A stretch of DNA of 64,000 nt, from assembly GCA_021234155.1 (NCBI GenBank), contig JAJEKV010000086.1:3211461-3275460 (forward strand), in the 5' to 3' direction. The notes under the pieces are model-generated. The model searched no databases and had not been told where the DNA came from. It was given only the letters and a program-made list of their open reading frames with translations. The first letter of the stretch is position 1, and every line of letters begins with the position of its first letter. The translations under genes and the position numbers were made by a program. Positions 23,897 to 36,764 of the stretch are shown piece after piece. This DNA comes from Isoetes taiwanensis. Lineage: Eukaryota > Streptophyta > Lycopodiopsida > Isoetales > Isoetaceae.

Positions 23897-26800
23897 TCAC
23901 AAGTACTGGAATACAAGATCTGCACTCTCATGGCATCTGCAACAGAAAGTAATTCTAATGTCAGATCCAGCACAAAAATGATAATGCCAGATAAGAATCA
24001 AAACTAATACCTGTTAGGATCCTTCCATAGGAGATCATACACCAACTTCTTCAGCCTGCTGCCACCCGCTCGTCGTATTCTCCATCTCGAGTAAAGTTGA
24101 TGTCTTTCTTCTTTAGTTGCTTGGGCTCCAATGTTGACATAAATTTTATCTCGTTGCTGCTTGATTAGTTTCTGATCCATTTCCTGTTGTCTTAGATCCC
24201 GCCCAAGGATTTGTACATCTGGAACTTGCATAGGTTTATTGTTCAGCTTTCTCTGCAGCTGCATAATCCACATCAGAAATTAGCATCATTCGAATAATTA
24301 ATCTCAAACTTTATCCTAAATACGCATACACATATCAGCTAAATGAACTCAAATTAATTACTGTTTTTTCTGCACTAGAAGAAAACCCTTCCTAATGGTA
24401 TAGCAATTTTCCTAGGATGTAATGTGATGTATTCCTAATCTGTAAGAAACATAAAATACCTCATCATGTTGGAAGGACTTCTTTAAACATATATCTGTGA
24501 ACCTCAGTGAACGGGTCAAAAGATCAACATCTCCCTCTTCCCAATGTTTACACAGCCGCTCAATTGACCTTAACTCCTGATTACAATTACTACTGCAACA
24601 GCCATTCTGGCAGCTGCATGTTGAACTACTTGTACTGTCATGTGAAACCTTGGTGGACCTACTTTTGCTTAAGCTTCTCTTTGCTATAGTTGAAGAAGCA
24701 CTTGCGGAATCCGATGATGACATTGTGCATTTTTTAGGATCTAGAGCTATAGATTTTGCCCCTATGCCCATTGCACTCCATAGCTTTTGTAGCGTTACAC
24801 TTTCGCAACAAAATAGTGCCTTTGCATAGTTAGAGTTAGTGGGAGTTTCCAGAAGAAAATCAGACGGGAGTTCAGAACTGGAAATAGATGACACTTTGGA
24901 ATATCCTGTTTCATGGCTCGCCATACTACTGGAGACTGTCTCAAAGCTTGTCAATTCTGCATTACTACTCATAATTGAACATGCATTTGTTCCTGAACCA
25001 GATGAGTAGACTCCTAATCCTGCATCTAGAGATTCATGTGTCTTTGTACTATAATCCAGGCTTGTCAGAAGTTCATTGTTGCTATGCTTACCCTGTGTGA
25101 GAGGGAGACTTTGCCATTCACTGAATGAAGCCATGACTGAGTCTGTTTCTGCAGACTGATACGTTTCTTCACTATTCTCATGATCATCTAATCTAACTGA
25201 AGAAACGCTGAAAGCAGGTACATTCTTTGTTTGGCCTGAATGTTCATAAGTTGTAGGCGGCATATGAAGATTGGAATCTCCAACATCATCCTTATCAAAA
25301 TTAAGCCTTTTAATTGGAACCCCTAAATTTAACTCTCCACCAACAGGCCCAATATTTGCAGCCCTCTCAAACTGACTAACTATAGGATCCAGACATTCCT
25401 TTGCATGATGAGGAACATCAATCAAGTCCAGAAAATCAGATAGAAGCTCATCCTCCATTTTAGGAGAAAATGGTGAATCAATAATAGGGAAAGAAGCTGG
25501 CACTTCAGCCATGAAGAGGCTTTTCGAGGAAATAATAGTCTTATCATAAACTTGCCTATTAATCCTCTCATCCTTATGCATATTCGCATTTCTATATGAA
25601 TACAATTTGGAACCCATTTTGGGAGTAACAAAATCTACATAAGTTTGCATTTGAGGAAACACAAAACTGTCATGATCTGCCTGTCCAATGGTGGTTCTTC
25701 TATCAATAATACAGGATTCATCATTTAGAGGCAAGAGACTGACCAGCTCTGTTAGAAGCTCATCTTCTTTTGAGGGAGACAGGGTGCCAGAATAAAGCAT
25801 GTCCCATGCATTACATTCCAAATTGACAACACTCTCATCCTGGATAGAAGTATCAGTGCTGGATTTTGATTCTGATTCAAGCTCTTCCACGGAGTGCAAA
25901 ACCTGCTCGCCTGACTGTTTGCTTTCCAGATCATTAGGGATGCCAAAACTATATTCTGGTGGTTGAAGTTCCTCTTCAGTCTCAATAATTAAATCGGCCT
26001 CCCTTTGCTCAGCAGGCTGCCTAATTGAAAGGTTTTTTCTGCTGCTGAAAATGCATTCCAATGGTTGAAGTTCGGCCACACATTCAAGGTTGGTATTAGA
26101 GTGCATTTCGCTATGATCAGTTGATTTCTTGGTCAAATATTCTCTGGTGTCTAAGTTTATAGGATAATCTGAAAGCTCAGTGTGGACATCAGGAGTGTTA
26201 GACTCTTCTAGCTCCTTATCCACATGTAAGCTAATCAACCACAGCACTCTATGTCTGTAATGCTGCCATGCACGCTGTATGAGTATACAAGCCCATCTTA
26301 ACTGATTATATTTTAGTCTGCAAACCCTCATACGCCAATATGACTGTACAATTATGGCCGCTCTTTCTTCTCGAATAGATAATGGAAACCACCAATATCC
26401 AAAGTGGAAAGCATCCTTCAAAGAAATTCGACAATGATCTGTATCGAGATGAATTACAGGACTGCCAGAACTATTAAGAGTAATTTGACCATCAAGATCA
26501 GATATGGAACGCTGAACTGACTCTAATACCTTCTTATTGAACACCTTAGAGTATGATGCACTTGTTTTCAATGACATACTATTTTCCTGACCCCTGTTCT
26601 TGCAAGACTTATGCAAGTGCCTTTTGTGGATGCTTGATAGGTGAACATTATTCTGTACATGGTGGATTGGAGTTCGGCCATGTTTTTGTCGTTGAGGAGA
26701 TCTGAAGTGCAATTTCTCACCACGTTTAACAAAATGTCTAGGTCGCAGAGAGGCTTCATTAGTAATCTCGCCCAATATCTGCCTTGAGGTTCCTTTTCTC

Positions 26801-27741
26801 TTGCTTATCACAGGCACCAGTTTCTGACGTTCTGTTGCAGTTAATAATCTCAAAGAAGCTGCAAAAATCAAGCATTAAGAGTTAATCTATGTTGGAAACT
26901 CGTTTTCAGAATATGGTTTTGCATGATATTCTTTTCTCACAATTTTTCTGCTTGCTTTCCAATTTAGCAAAGGCAGGAAGCGCCTTGGATGCTTGATTCT
27001 TGACACCATGATATGAATAAGCTTGCAACTGGTGCAAATGCCTGTATACTTTGCGCCAGTAGTAATCTGTCTTTTCTTTCTTAGGACCTTGAGGCCCACC
27101 TATAAACAAGCGAGGATGAAATTAGAAACCGCATATATCCATGTCTATGCTGCTCAGCCAAAGTGTTTTTATGCTTCCTTTTACCATTGTGGATCTTGGC
27201 GAGAGTTTCCCAGTCATTCTTTTCCAAGGCATCCTTGCAATATTTCATCCAATATGCTACTACAGTGTTTTCTGCATGCTCAAGCTCCCTGTCTTAACAA
27301 AATTTGAATGGAAAGGAGCAGATCTACTTAGAAAAACCGTAAATCTAGATGGAAAAGAAAGATATATACAGAAAAAGCTCTAACATACCTGCAATGTAGC
27401 CAGGGCACTGCGGGCTTGTGTTTCCAGGCATCTAGATGATATTTTTCTGATATTTGAAGGGGACCAATACTTGCACCACCATCCCCATCTGGACAATCGT
27501 CTCGATTGCTTGATTCTATGAACCTTATAGCATCTAAGAGGGGGCGAAGCTCTACCCTGAGACCATGTAAGGCGTGACCCTTGTCATCGGAAGCTTCAAC
27601 ATGCCTTTTCTTGCTTCTTGTAAGTGTTATACTCTTCCTTAATGAGGGTTTAGCTTTCTTTTTGTGTGAAGAAGGGGGTTTCATGGCCATCACCAATCCA
27701 TTGTCCGAGAAATTTGGTGTTCCGGCAATCTGAAATGCCAT
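23897..27741 (-). CDS. Lysozyme(destabilase)-like / IQ / NACK-kinesin-tail-like protein, 1100 aa
   Basis: Six exons: 27741-27389, 27288-27185, 27099-26941, 26858-24460, 24258-24011, 23936-23897. All introns are GT-AG and phases join to exactly 1101 codons including TGA. Residues about 62-180 match the destabilase/i-type lysozyme pattern: Glu76 in FIESSN, GDGGASIGPLQIS, AYWMKYC, then LAKIHNGGPQGP and YYWRKV. That family hydrolyses peptidoglycan, and Glu76 fits the catalytic Glu. Residues about 371-409 hold two IQ-like motifs (AAIIVQSYWRMRVCRLKY, ACILIQRAWQHYRHR), likely calmodulin sites. Residues about 430-990 are Ser/Glu-rich and probably disordered. Residues about 1055-1100 (EERHQLYSRWRI, LLWKDP, HESADLV) resemble the C-terminal tail of NACK-type kinesins; no motor is present. 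There is no clear signal peptide. Intron 3 is 82 nt; reading through it would stop at once, so a lysozyme-only isoform is possible. Confidence 0.82.
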
Positions 27742-29428
27742 TTTAAAGCCAAATTCTCAAACGATAATCTGTTGGGCATCGCCCACATCAGGATGCAACT
27801 CTCCTTTTTGTGCATGATCATTCCGCATATCCATGAATCATCTTGGCTATGAAAGCATGCCAACGGATATCTGATTTATATCGATTAAAAGAGAAACGCC
27901 TTCCTGTCTCCAAGACGAGCTCGCCGGATCTTCATATCCACAAAACGGAAAAAAAAAAGGACAAGGGATCAAGGGTGTGCCATGGCTAGAGGCTCGGAAG
28001 AAGAAGGCCTCGCAACGGTCATATGAATGTCTCAGTCAAGGGAAGCCCATCTTATGGATATAAAATATAAAATATATATAAAATCATTTGAGTTTTTTTC
28101 AAAATTGTGCCATAAAACTATATCAAAATGTCAATGGTTACAACAGGCATATTATATAAATTTGTGTTTCCATGGAGGCAGCCATGCCGTTGCCAACATA
28201 AATGGAGCCACAAATAAATTGTCTGTAGATAGTCGAATTCGCACGTGTTTTTGTCTATGGACAGTCGAATTGGATAAATATCAGCCATTTGTTGATGAGA
28301 TTAGTTACATTATCCTACATATCTAGGCCTCACATCAAGAAAACCACATGAGGAATCCATATTCAATTATATCTTGAACGCAGACTCTTTGGCATCTTTA
28401 ACCTCAAGCCCTTGTAGATCCTTTTCATCCCTTCATAGTATTGGGACTTGCATGTGAGGTCCAGTCTCTTTTTTTTAAGGACATCAATCTTTATTTATCG
28501 TCACATCATGAGTACAGTACATATGTCACATGTAGCCATTCCACTCAGGCCAAAATCTCTTACTAGCCATTCCACTCAAGCCAAAATCTCTTACGCTAGG
28601 AGCTGTTCCATGTTATTGTGTATTGTGTATGACAGACTTTTGGTCTCTACCACATGACAAATATTGGTCAATTTGTGACCTTAGAGCAATGAATTTTTTA
28701 TACCCCACTATGAAGCTAATGTTGATCACGAATCCCTCGACCTTGGGTATAGCAGGTTTAAGATCCAATTGTGAATGGTTCTATCACATATGTCGTGCTT
28801 TCCTCGCAATGCATGGTTTGATGATCAATGCAAAGAGCTTAAACGGCAACTTATTTGACCCACGCTTTATTTGCAAGCAATCAAACAATACATGGCCATC
28901 TTCGAGGGGAAGATGGCGCAATACATCGCGCAGCATCAGCAAGATATGGTTTTCCTCCTTGATGGTCATCCCATGACATTTTCGAATAGAATTGAATTAA
29001 ATTGATTGGAATATTGTATTACTATCAGGATTTATTTCCCTCTCCCCCACATGACAAATATTGTGTTTTCCTTAGGGAAAAACCTTTTATACCCCACTAT
29101 GAAGCAATAGGCATGCTAAGAAACTGTTCAATGATACATTATGATACAATTCGCAAGATATGGTTTTCCTCCTTGATGGTCATCCCATGACATTTTTAAA
29201 TGAAGCATCTATAGCCCCAAGGACATAGATCCCAAGCATCTACATAGCTGAGTACACATATCCATGATCTCTTAGAGATAGATCCCAGTAACCCTACTGA
29301 AGCCGTGTCCATTAGCACATGGAGAGCTTGGTCTCCTGCAATTGTGCCACAGTTAGAGTTTCAAGTAGGAGACTCAAACGCTGATTTTTAGGTGATTGAT
29401 TTAAGTATAATATCAATATAAGATTGAC
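27742..29428. other. Upstream region of the six-exon gene, then small repeats
   Basis: 27742-28020 holds the presumed promoter and leader of the minus-strand gene. A 31-bp tandem pair (TAGCCATTCCACTCA unit) lies at 28533-28595. Blocks at 28655-28720 and 29045-29110 (CCACATGACAAATATT, TTTTATACCCCACTATGAAG) and at 28934-28980 and 29152-29197 (CAAGATATGGTTTTCCTCC) are direct repeats. No gene seen. Confidence 0.6.
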
Positions 29429-29433
29429 ACGGC

Positions 29434-31071
29434 TGTGACGTTCCAAGGAAATATACGCTATAAATATGTATATTTCCGGGTCCGTCGCTATACAAGTCTA
29501 CTTCGTAGCCTTGTATACCTTAGGAAGTGGCATGGGTGCATATCTAAGTGATGTATATAACTTAGATAACCTTAGGATAAGACCCATGTTCCACATGGCC
29601 TTATCCTATTGGGCAGCCGCCATGTGGCCATATCCCATTGGAGCCACATGTCATCCCATGTGGACCCTAACCTATATTAACCTAAACCCTAACTCTAGGC
29701 CTCTTTTCCTGGCCCTATCCCCCTGGGAACCTTCTTCGCACTCAAAACCCCGTTTTGAGCGTCGTTTGCTGTGGCATAGCTTTGTGCAGCAGCCCCCAGA
29801 GTGTGTGCACGATCGTGGAGTGAGCGCGGCCTCGACCACTTCAAGGACCATGGAGATGCTAGGAATGGGAGGGAGCGCTTCGGGAGCAGGTATTTGGAGT
29901 AGTGTTCATAGTAGTTCATCTGGAAGTTAGCACTTCAGATGAATCAATATTTCATATCTAGAGTAGAGCCATCCTAGAACCCTTATTCAACATCTTGAAC
30001 CCTAATCAAAGAACCCTAACTGTAAGTTAGATATGTATGATTAGGTTAGATGTTATTCTGATGATTATCATGATATGATATTGTATGATGATGGTTGATC
30101 ATGTTTGCTCCTCTTGTATTGGGAAGGGGGGTAGAGACCTAGTAGCCTTACTTAGTAATGCTCCTAGTTAGACCCTTTAGTTCCTATTAATATGCGGCCT
30201 ATGCATAGAAACCCACAGGGCTAAGGGGGCTATGACGTGACTCAGCACTACATAACGGGCTAGAGCAGATACGGAGGGTGGGTCCCTGCTGAGCGTGGCT
30301 ACTGGGGACCCTATAGCGGGCTAGGCTTACAGTCACTTCGTGTGGGCCAGGCATGGGTCCGACACCTCCCGGGGCAATGGTGTTGCTCTGCCTCTCAAGA
30401 GTTGCAGGTGCTGGCCTGGCTCTTGTTTTGGGGGGTAAGTCGGGGACGAATCGTGTGTCGCCACGATTCTCTAGCCACTCTTGGAACCTCTAGACCCTCT
30501 GGGAAGGAGATGCAACCCTTCCTGCCTCGACGGACCAGGGAGATGCAACATGGAGTAGTTCCGATAGGGTGATACCATGGGATTGCATATCCGGAAGGCT
30601 AGAGTCATGCCAGAGCCTGATCTAGCCCATCTGCAAAGTATGCACAGGAGGGGCGGATGGAGTGGTCAACCCTAGCCATTGTCTATAGCCAGCCCCGCCA
30701 TTGTTATGACTTGGTCTGCTCTATCTTGAGGCCTAGCCGTCAGTCTACCTCCCCATGAGTCCGAGCCTTGGGTAGGAGCTCTCATGTTTTATGGCATATG
30801 ATTATCTTTGTTGTAGCTATGGATATGTGGATGCGCTACCCTTCCGGGTAGTATGATGTATTGTTATTGCTAGTTCTGACGTTGTTTATGCTTCCGCTGT
30901 GATAGGAGCCCATAGGGGAAGGGCACGCAAGACACCTTCGTGTCCCCTTCCTGCACTAGGGATACCCTGGAGTGCGGGATAGACAGAGGGCCCGTGCGGT
31001 CGAAGGACCGGATGGGGGATTTCCTACGGAGTGTACGGCGGGGTGTCGTATATTTTGTAGGGAGCGTCACA
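29434..31071 (+). mobile_element. Solo LTR, 1638 bp, with 5-bp target duplication
   Basis: Begins TGTGACGTTCC and ends GAGCGTCACA. ACGGC occurs immediately before (29429-29433) and after (31072-31076), a perfect 5-bp target site duplication. No PBS or polypurine tract adjoins it. It is the same family as the LTR at 11714-13356 in opposite orientation. Its transcription direction, defined by that LTR, is plus. Confidence 0.95.
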
Positions 31072-31080
31072 ACGGCTTAG

Positions 31081-31975
31081 AGATGTTAAGACTTTTATAG
31101 AACACTTTTCTATGTAGTTACTTGCCATGATAGAACTTGAATGGAGTATAGGCTTGAAAACACCTTTGAAACCCAAAAGTTGAACCACTCAATTATAAGC
31201 AAGCAAAAAGATGTTTGAGAAAATGCTTAATGTTTGTTGGCAATGTGACTGACTTAGAAAAGGAATTAGTTCCTATTGAAGTCAAAGGTTTGTTAAAAGA
31301 ATTTGAGGATTTTTTCTTTCAAAAATTGAAAGAGTTACATGTAGTTAGAGCAATCGGCCATGAAATACAATTAACACTCGGGTCTGCTCCTACTTCTAAC
31401 TTCGTACCCATTTTATGCCTCAGAATTAATGGAACTTAAGAAACAATTCACTGAAATGTTAGATCAAAGATTCATCCATCCAAACACTCACTGTTTGGAC
31501 CACCCGTATTATTTGTGAAAAAGAAAGATGGTACACTAAATTTATATATCGATTAGAGAATGTTGAATCAGTCTACTGTGAAGAATAGATATGCTTTGCC
31601 TCGTATTGATGAATTGTTTAATCAAGTAGGGCAAGCTAAGTATTATTCAAAGAGTAATCTTAGACCTAGATATCACCGATCTTAGGAGCACTGGCCGCTA
31701 TGGCCCAAAACAAAGTCAAAAGACTTTTAGCTTATAGTTCTATTGGACATGTAGGTCATCTGTTTCTCTTCTATTCTATTATGTACAAATCGTGCAAAAA
31801 AGCAATGCAATCCTTTGTGCATAGAAGGAGAAGGATACAAACGCCTAGATTAAAGAGTCTGATATTTACAAGATTGCTTTTCGAACGCATTATGACCACT
31901 ATGAATTTGTGGTCATGCCATTTGGCTTAATCAATGCCCCTGTCACATTCAGGCATCTTCTGAGTGCATTGTGAT
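31081..31975 (+). pseudogene. Degenerate gypsy reverse transcriptase fragment
   Basis: Successive frames give [55 protein letters not shown], and, after an interruption, [17 protein letters not shown] followed by [17 protein letters not shown]. These are consecutive N-terminal RT motifs. Several stops and shifts are present. It lacks the YVDD-type box. It differs from the chromovirus pol elsewhere in the window. Confidence 0.85.
31683..31760 (+). other. nad2: Mitochondrial nad2 fragment (NUMT) inside the RT relic
   Basis: 25 uninterrupted codons starting GGAGCACTG read GALAAMAQNKVKRLL then AYSSIGHVGH. This is the highly conserved block of NADH dehydrogenase subunit 2 (complex I), as in plant mitochondrial nad2. 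Similarity ends abruptly on both sides. The piece, with about 90 bp of unidentified sequence after it, separates two RT motifs that are adjacent in intact elements, so it arrived as an insertion. Confidence 0.85.
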
Positions 31976-32149
31976 TGGGTCAGATTCAAGAATTCTTGTG
32001 GAAGTTACACAGAACAGGATCTCAGAAGTTTCAACTTTGCATAATTTGGAATCTTGGTATAGAATTTAGCAAGCTGGTCTTCAATTTGTGATTAAATGGG
32101 AAGCTTTTGGCATCTATGTAAGGATCTAGCCCTTTTTAAGACAGATTAG

Positions 32150-35100
32150 ATTTTTCTCCTCTTCCCTCTTTCTTTCACTCCTTTTTGCATGCGCCTATTG
32201 CATTCCTTTTCGTTATAAACGTGCTTTGTTATTTCCTCCCGACCTTTTTAATGGTAACTAATAAAAAGGATTTCTGCCCTAAAACTCTTGCCATTCTTCA
32301 CGCCTTTGCCGGAATTGAGCCAAAGAAGGAAGCTTCCATTCTTCTCCAGCTAAATTCATATCATAAAAAGCCAAATTGGTTTTATTTGGAAATTTCTCTG
32401 ACATTCAGTAGGATAAGCAGGCAATGGAGCCAATTACTCATAGTGTGCCAATCTGGGATAATCTGTCTCAAGACCCGGATGTTTTTTTTACTCCCCATCC
32501 TATTGACCCTCGAACCAACGTTCCTTTTCCATATGGAGTTTCAAAATCAAGGGAAGAGGTGCGTTCTGATAGTGACCTTGACTTAACCTTGAAAAATCTA
32601 CATCCTCTGGAAACAAGCAAGCGCATGATCTGCAATGGTATTTCTTTAAACCTCTCAGTTGTTCATTCCAAAATTAAAAACCTCAGTCAATGTGCTGTGT
32701 TGATCAAGATCAATAAATCTGGAATTCGTCTTGATAAACTTCGGGCTCATTGCTTGAACCTGCACAAAGGTGTTCTTGTCAATGCGGTATATTGGCTTAA
32801 TTATCCATATATTATGCTTGAGGCAGGTTGTACGAGAACAACCAATTTCTTTCTTAATTATAGCTCTATGACTTTTGAAAATTATCAACTCACAGTTCTC
32901 AAATGGCATCCAAATTTGATAATGAGAAAATAAATAATCTCTGCATTGCCTCTACCACCCTACGGGGATCAAAACCAATCTATTGGGATGAAGAATGGTG
33001 TATAAACTCCTTTTCAACTCCATTGGGACCTACATTTCCATTGAATACTCCCCTTCAAGGCCACTCTGTTCATTTATTCAACTGGATTTATCTAAAGAAA
33101 TTCCCCTTAATATCCCTTTCACTGATGCCTTTGGACAAAAATCTTCTCCATCTATTAGATGGGCTGGCCTTCCTTCTCAATGTAAAAAATACAATCACAG
33201 ACACTTCTGGTATGCTGATTATTGGGAAGTTTCTCAAAAGAGTACTATGGTTGAGGGTCATCAGAGAGTTCAAAATAATCAGAATAATTTGAATAATCAG
33301 AGCTATTCAAATACAGTGCAGAAGACAAGAAATCTGGAGGTCAGTTCAGTAAGAAATAATTATGGTAACAAGGGATATAGTCAAAATCAAAGTGACATTT
33401 TTGTATGTGTGCATCTTCCTGATATCAATATGAATCCTAAATTCCATTCTCTAGGAAATGATACTTTTGCTTGGACCAAAGTCAATGGCAGTTACAAAAA
33501 AATCCAAAAGAGAAGACAAGCTAAGGAAAAAGAAATGGAAAGAGATAAAGGAAAAGGGACAGATTATCAGAAGATATATGATATGGTCAAAGGAAACAGA
33601 GAGAAGGAGTTAAAATGCTTGTTAAAGGAAATGCATTCATTATCAGAGATCCAACCACTATAGACCTCAGCTCTACTTTAGACAAGATTATAAGTGATGC
33701 TAAGAACAGTGTGAAAGTGTAACAATCTTACTCTCTAATGGATTGTGTGAGTAATGAAATTGGGAAGAATGCCTATGGTACGAGTGGTTCATTAACTGAA
33801 AAACAACAAAAAAATATTCAGGCTAAGATCAATAGCAACACACGAATTGCAGCTCGACCAAAGTGGAAAGAACTTCCTTCTTGTAGGGGTAAAACTGGAC
33901 AAGTCAGCTGAAGTAGGGGACAACTCTAAGGAGCTCCAGAACCAGAATATGGCTTCTACTTCATCTCAGACCATTAATAACTCTAATGTTATTGATGATA
34001 CAAATGCAGTTGTCATAACTTCAAAGAATACCAATTCTAAAGCTCTTAACAAAGAAATCATGAGATGGAAACTGGAAACAAGCTTGATGCAGCGACAAAG
34101 TGGAATGCTCCAACCAATTTGAGGTACTAGCTAAAATTATCTTAGATCAAAGTAATAATATGATGGATTTAAGCAATGATTTCATGGTATTACATTGCCC
34201 TCCCGATTCTCCTACTTATAATATCTTACCTACTCGGCACCTTTCAAAATTCCCTACCATTGCATCCCTTATTGATTTAAGCCCTCCTATTTGTATTAGA
34301 CCCTAATATTGCAAACCAATTGGCTTTATTGCGGGATGATCTTGTGGCAAATAATATTTTGCTGAATAAGATCCAGGATAAGAATTTGGCAAAAAGCAGG
34401 GACAACAATGAATTACAAGTGGTTGAATCACAAAAGCATTTCAATAGTGAGCAAAATAGTGGCAATCATATAGGATCATTGAATACAGAAGAGATTAATT
34501 TTGTGATAGACACACCTGAAAATAAAAAAGGAAGCATGGAATTGGACAAAGCCACTAACAATATTGCTAAGGTGGCTACTTTGGCTATCATAAATTCCAG
34601 GCAAGTTCTTCCTAAAATATTACTCAATCTCTTCTTCTTCTTCTAATAATATTATGGATGCTGGATTAATTAATAATATTGGATGTTTCAATTCTTTCCT
34701 AGAGGTGTGAGTGAGGATAGTGACATTGAGCAGGATTGGGTAGTACATAGTGATAAAGAGAATTGGAATAACGAGGTTTTTCTTGATAAATGAAAATTAT
34801 AAAAATTGTTTGAGCCCATGTCAAAGTTCTAGAAATAAGAAATACATTGTTCGTCCATCTGATAATATTCCAGCTTGTAATACCAAAAGTAAAAAGAAAA
34901 ATTCGAATATAAGAGACTCAAGGAAAGCTAGCAAAGTTAGAAAAAACTAAAATTTCTTTATTCCTTCCTATTCTTGGCTTTCTCTTCAGTTGTCATAAAG
35001 ATTGTGAGCTGGAATGTATGAGGAATTAAAGATCCTCTTAAAAGCAAACGTGCCATTGATCAAATTGGGAATTATAATGCTGATATAGTGCTTCTTCAGG

Positions 35101-35560
35101 AGCTCAAGCTCCCTGCCTTTGAATGTTCCAACCTTAGTAACTGGATATACCATGGTGATCTGGATTGAATCCAAAGATGCTAGTGGTGGCCTTGCAATGA
35201 TTTGGAGGAATGTTTCTCAACAAACTTTCTTCAATATCCCCTCTAAAATGTGGTAGGCTTGCTCTTTTCAATACTCAGGCTCTGATACTTGTTTTGGTGT
35301 TCTTAATGTGTATGCTTCTACTAATCCCAAAGATAGGGAAGAGACTTGGAAGGACATTAGCATTTGGTTGCACTCACAAGATGTCACTGACTGGATTATA
35401 GCTGATGAATTCAATCATACTCCTGCATGCGATCTTAAGCTTGGTAATAGGATAAATATATCCTCTCTAAAAAACTTTAACTGGGATAACATGATTTCTG
35501 ATAACTCCTTGCTTCATGTCCCCTCTTCTACTGCTATCTATACCTAGTCCAACAAGCAGA
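32150..35560 (+). pseudogene. Degenerate L1-type LINE (ORF1 and start of endonuclease)
   Basis: 32185-34650 holds long but broken frames typical of plant L1 ORF1: a basic RNA-binding-like segment (LVNAVYWLNYPYIMLEAGC) and Lys/Asn-rich tail. At 34990-35550 the endonuclease starts: KIVSWNV, then ADIVLLQELKLPAFECSN, GVLNVYASTN and WIIADEFNH, matching the N-terminal EEP fold with the LQE glutamate. No RT follows, so it is 3'-truncated. AT-rich codon usage separates it from the L1 at 36465. Confidence 0.75.
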
Positions 35561-36446
35561 AGAACACTGCTAGAGTTTACTGTGCTTTAGACAGATATTA
35601 TGTCTCTAACTAGAAAAAATGCTCAGCATTGCTAGGCCTTTTGTCGAGATCAAATTAAAAAATTAATAATGGTCGTTTGTTATAAATTGAAATTTGAAAT
35701 TGTTGGTATATAACATTCTATTTATTGAGATTAATATTTGAATACAACTTATGAGGTTTTAGAATCATATTATTATTTTTATGATTTTTGCCCATATGTT
35801 TTGGGGCTTAATATGCATCCAACATGTAATATGCTTTGACACATATCCATAGAAGCCACATTTGTGTTGAGTTCATGGATGTCATTTGATCATGAAAACT
35901 AGATGCTTCCATTATTTGACCTGGCATAAGCCTAAATTTATGCAGACAATATGGTTCTTCAGGATGTCAATCCTAAGCATCTGGTATATGTGTGCAGGCA
36001 GACAAGCTGTGCCTTAGACACCTATTTGACATGCGAAGATTAATCAACTCTATGATTTTGGTTAGAACTATAAAACTCACCTTGTGGATCATTCCTAATG
36101 GCCTCCTCCTCCTGTATATGTACCATTCTCTCTATTTAATATCTCTTGTGCTCCAGACACATACTTGATCTATTGGAAGAATAAAGAGATCAACTCTGTG
36201 ATTTTTTGCAAAGCATTCCTTGTGGATAATTCCTAATAACCTGCTCCTAATTAGCACGTACATATCATCGTTTCTAAATGCATCATTCGTCATACTTTCC
36301 TATGGTCTTTACATTCTAGCTGCAACTTGCGTGTGGAATATCACATAGGCCATACTCCCTCATTGCATCCCTAATTCGTCTGCCCAATTAAGACCTAAAG
36401 CAAAAGTATTCGAAAGCAACACACCAACAGTATTTGGAAGCAAGAC
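35561..36446. other. Non-coding, AT-rich
   Basis: No supported gene. Two related blocks mention ATTCCTAATG/ATTCCTAATAACC TGCTCCT-like text at about 36090 and 36229, suggesting a local duplication. Confidence 0.45.
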
Positions 36447-36764
36447 ATATGCTATGAAATTTGATTAACACTATAAAACAACTATACTTAAAGGACGGAG
36501 ATGAGGCGCTCAAATAGGTGCCAATGTGATGGCGGCAGTGGTGGCTTGGTGAATCCTTCATAACTTCTGCATCCGGACTTCGTTTTCAGCGATTTTTGGT
36601 TCGTTGGAAAGCTCTTTCAGTGTTCCTTCTTTTTGCACATATTTTTATTTGTTTCTTGCTGTGTTTGGCGGCCCGTTTTGATACCCCTGTTGCGGCCTCC
36701 TGCTGTAAACCCCTGAATATAGTGATGGCGGGGAATTCTGCACCGATTTTGGGCCTGGAGAAGG

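Noticed and set aside
24507-26880. Frames overlapping the big exon of the six-exon gene
   Set aside because: Shadows of an 800-codon exon on the minus strand.
31683-31930. A functional nad2 gene
   Set aside because: Only 25 codons match and similarity stops on both sides inside a retroelement RT.
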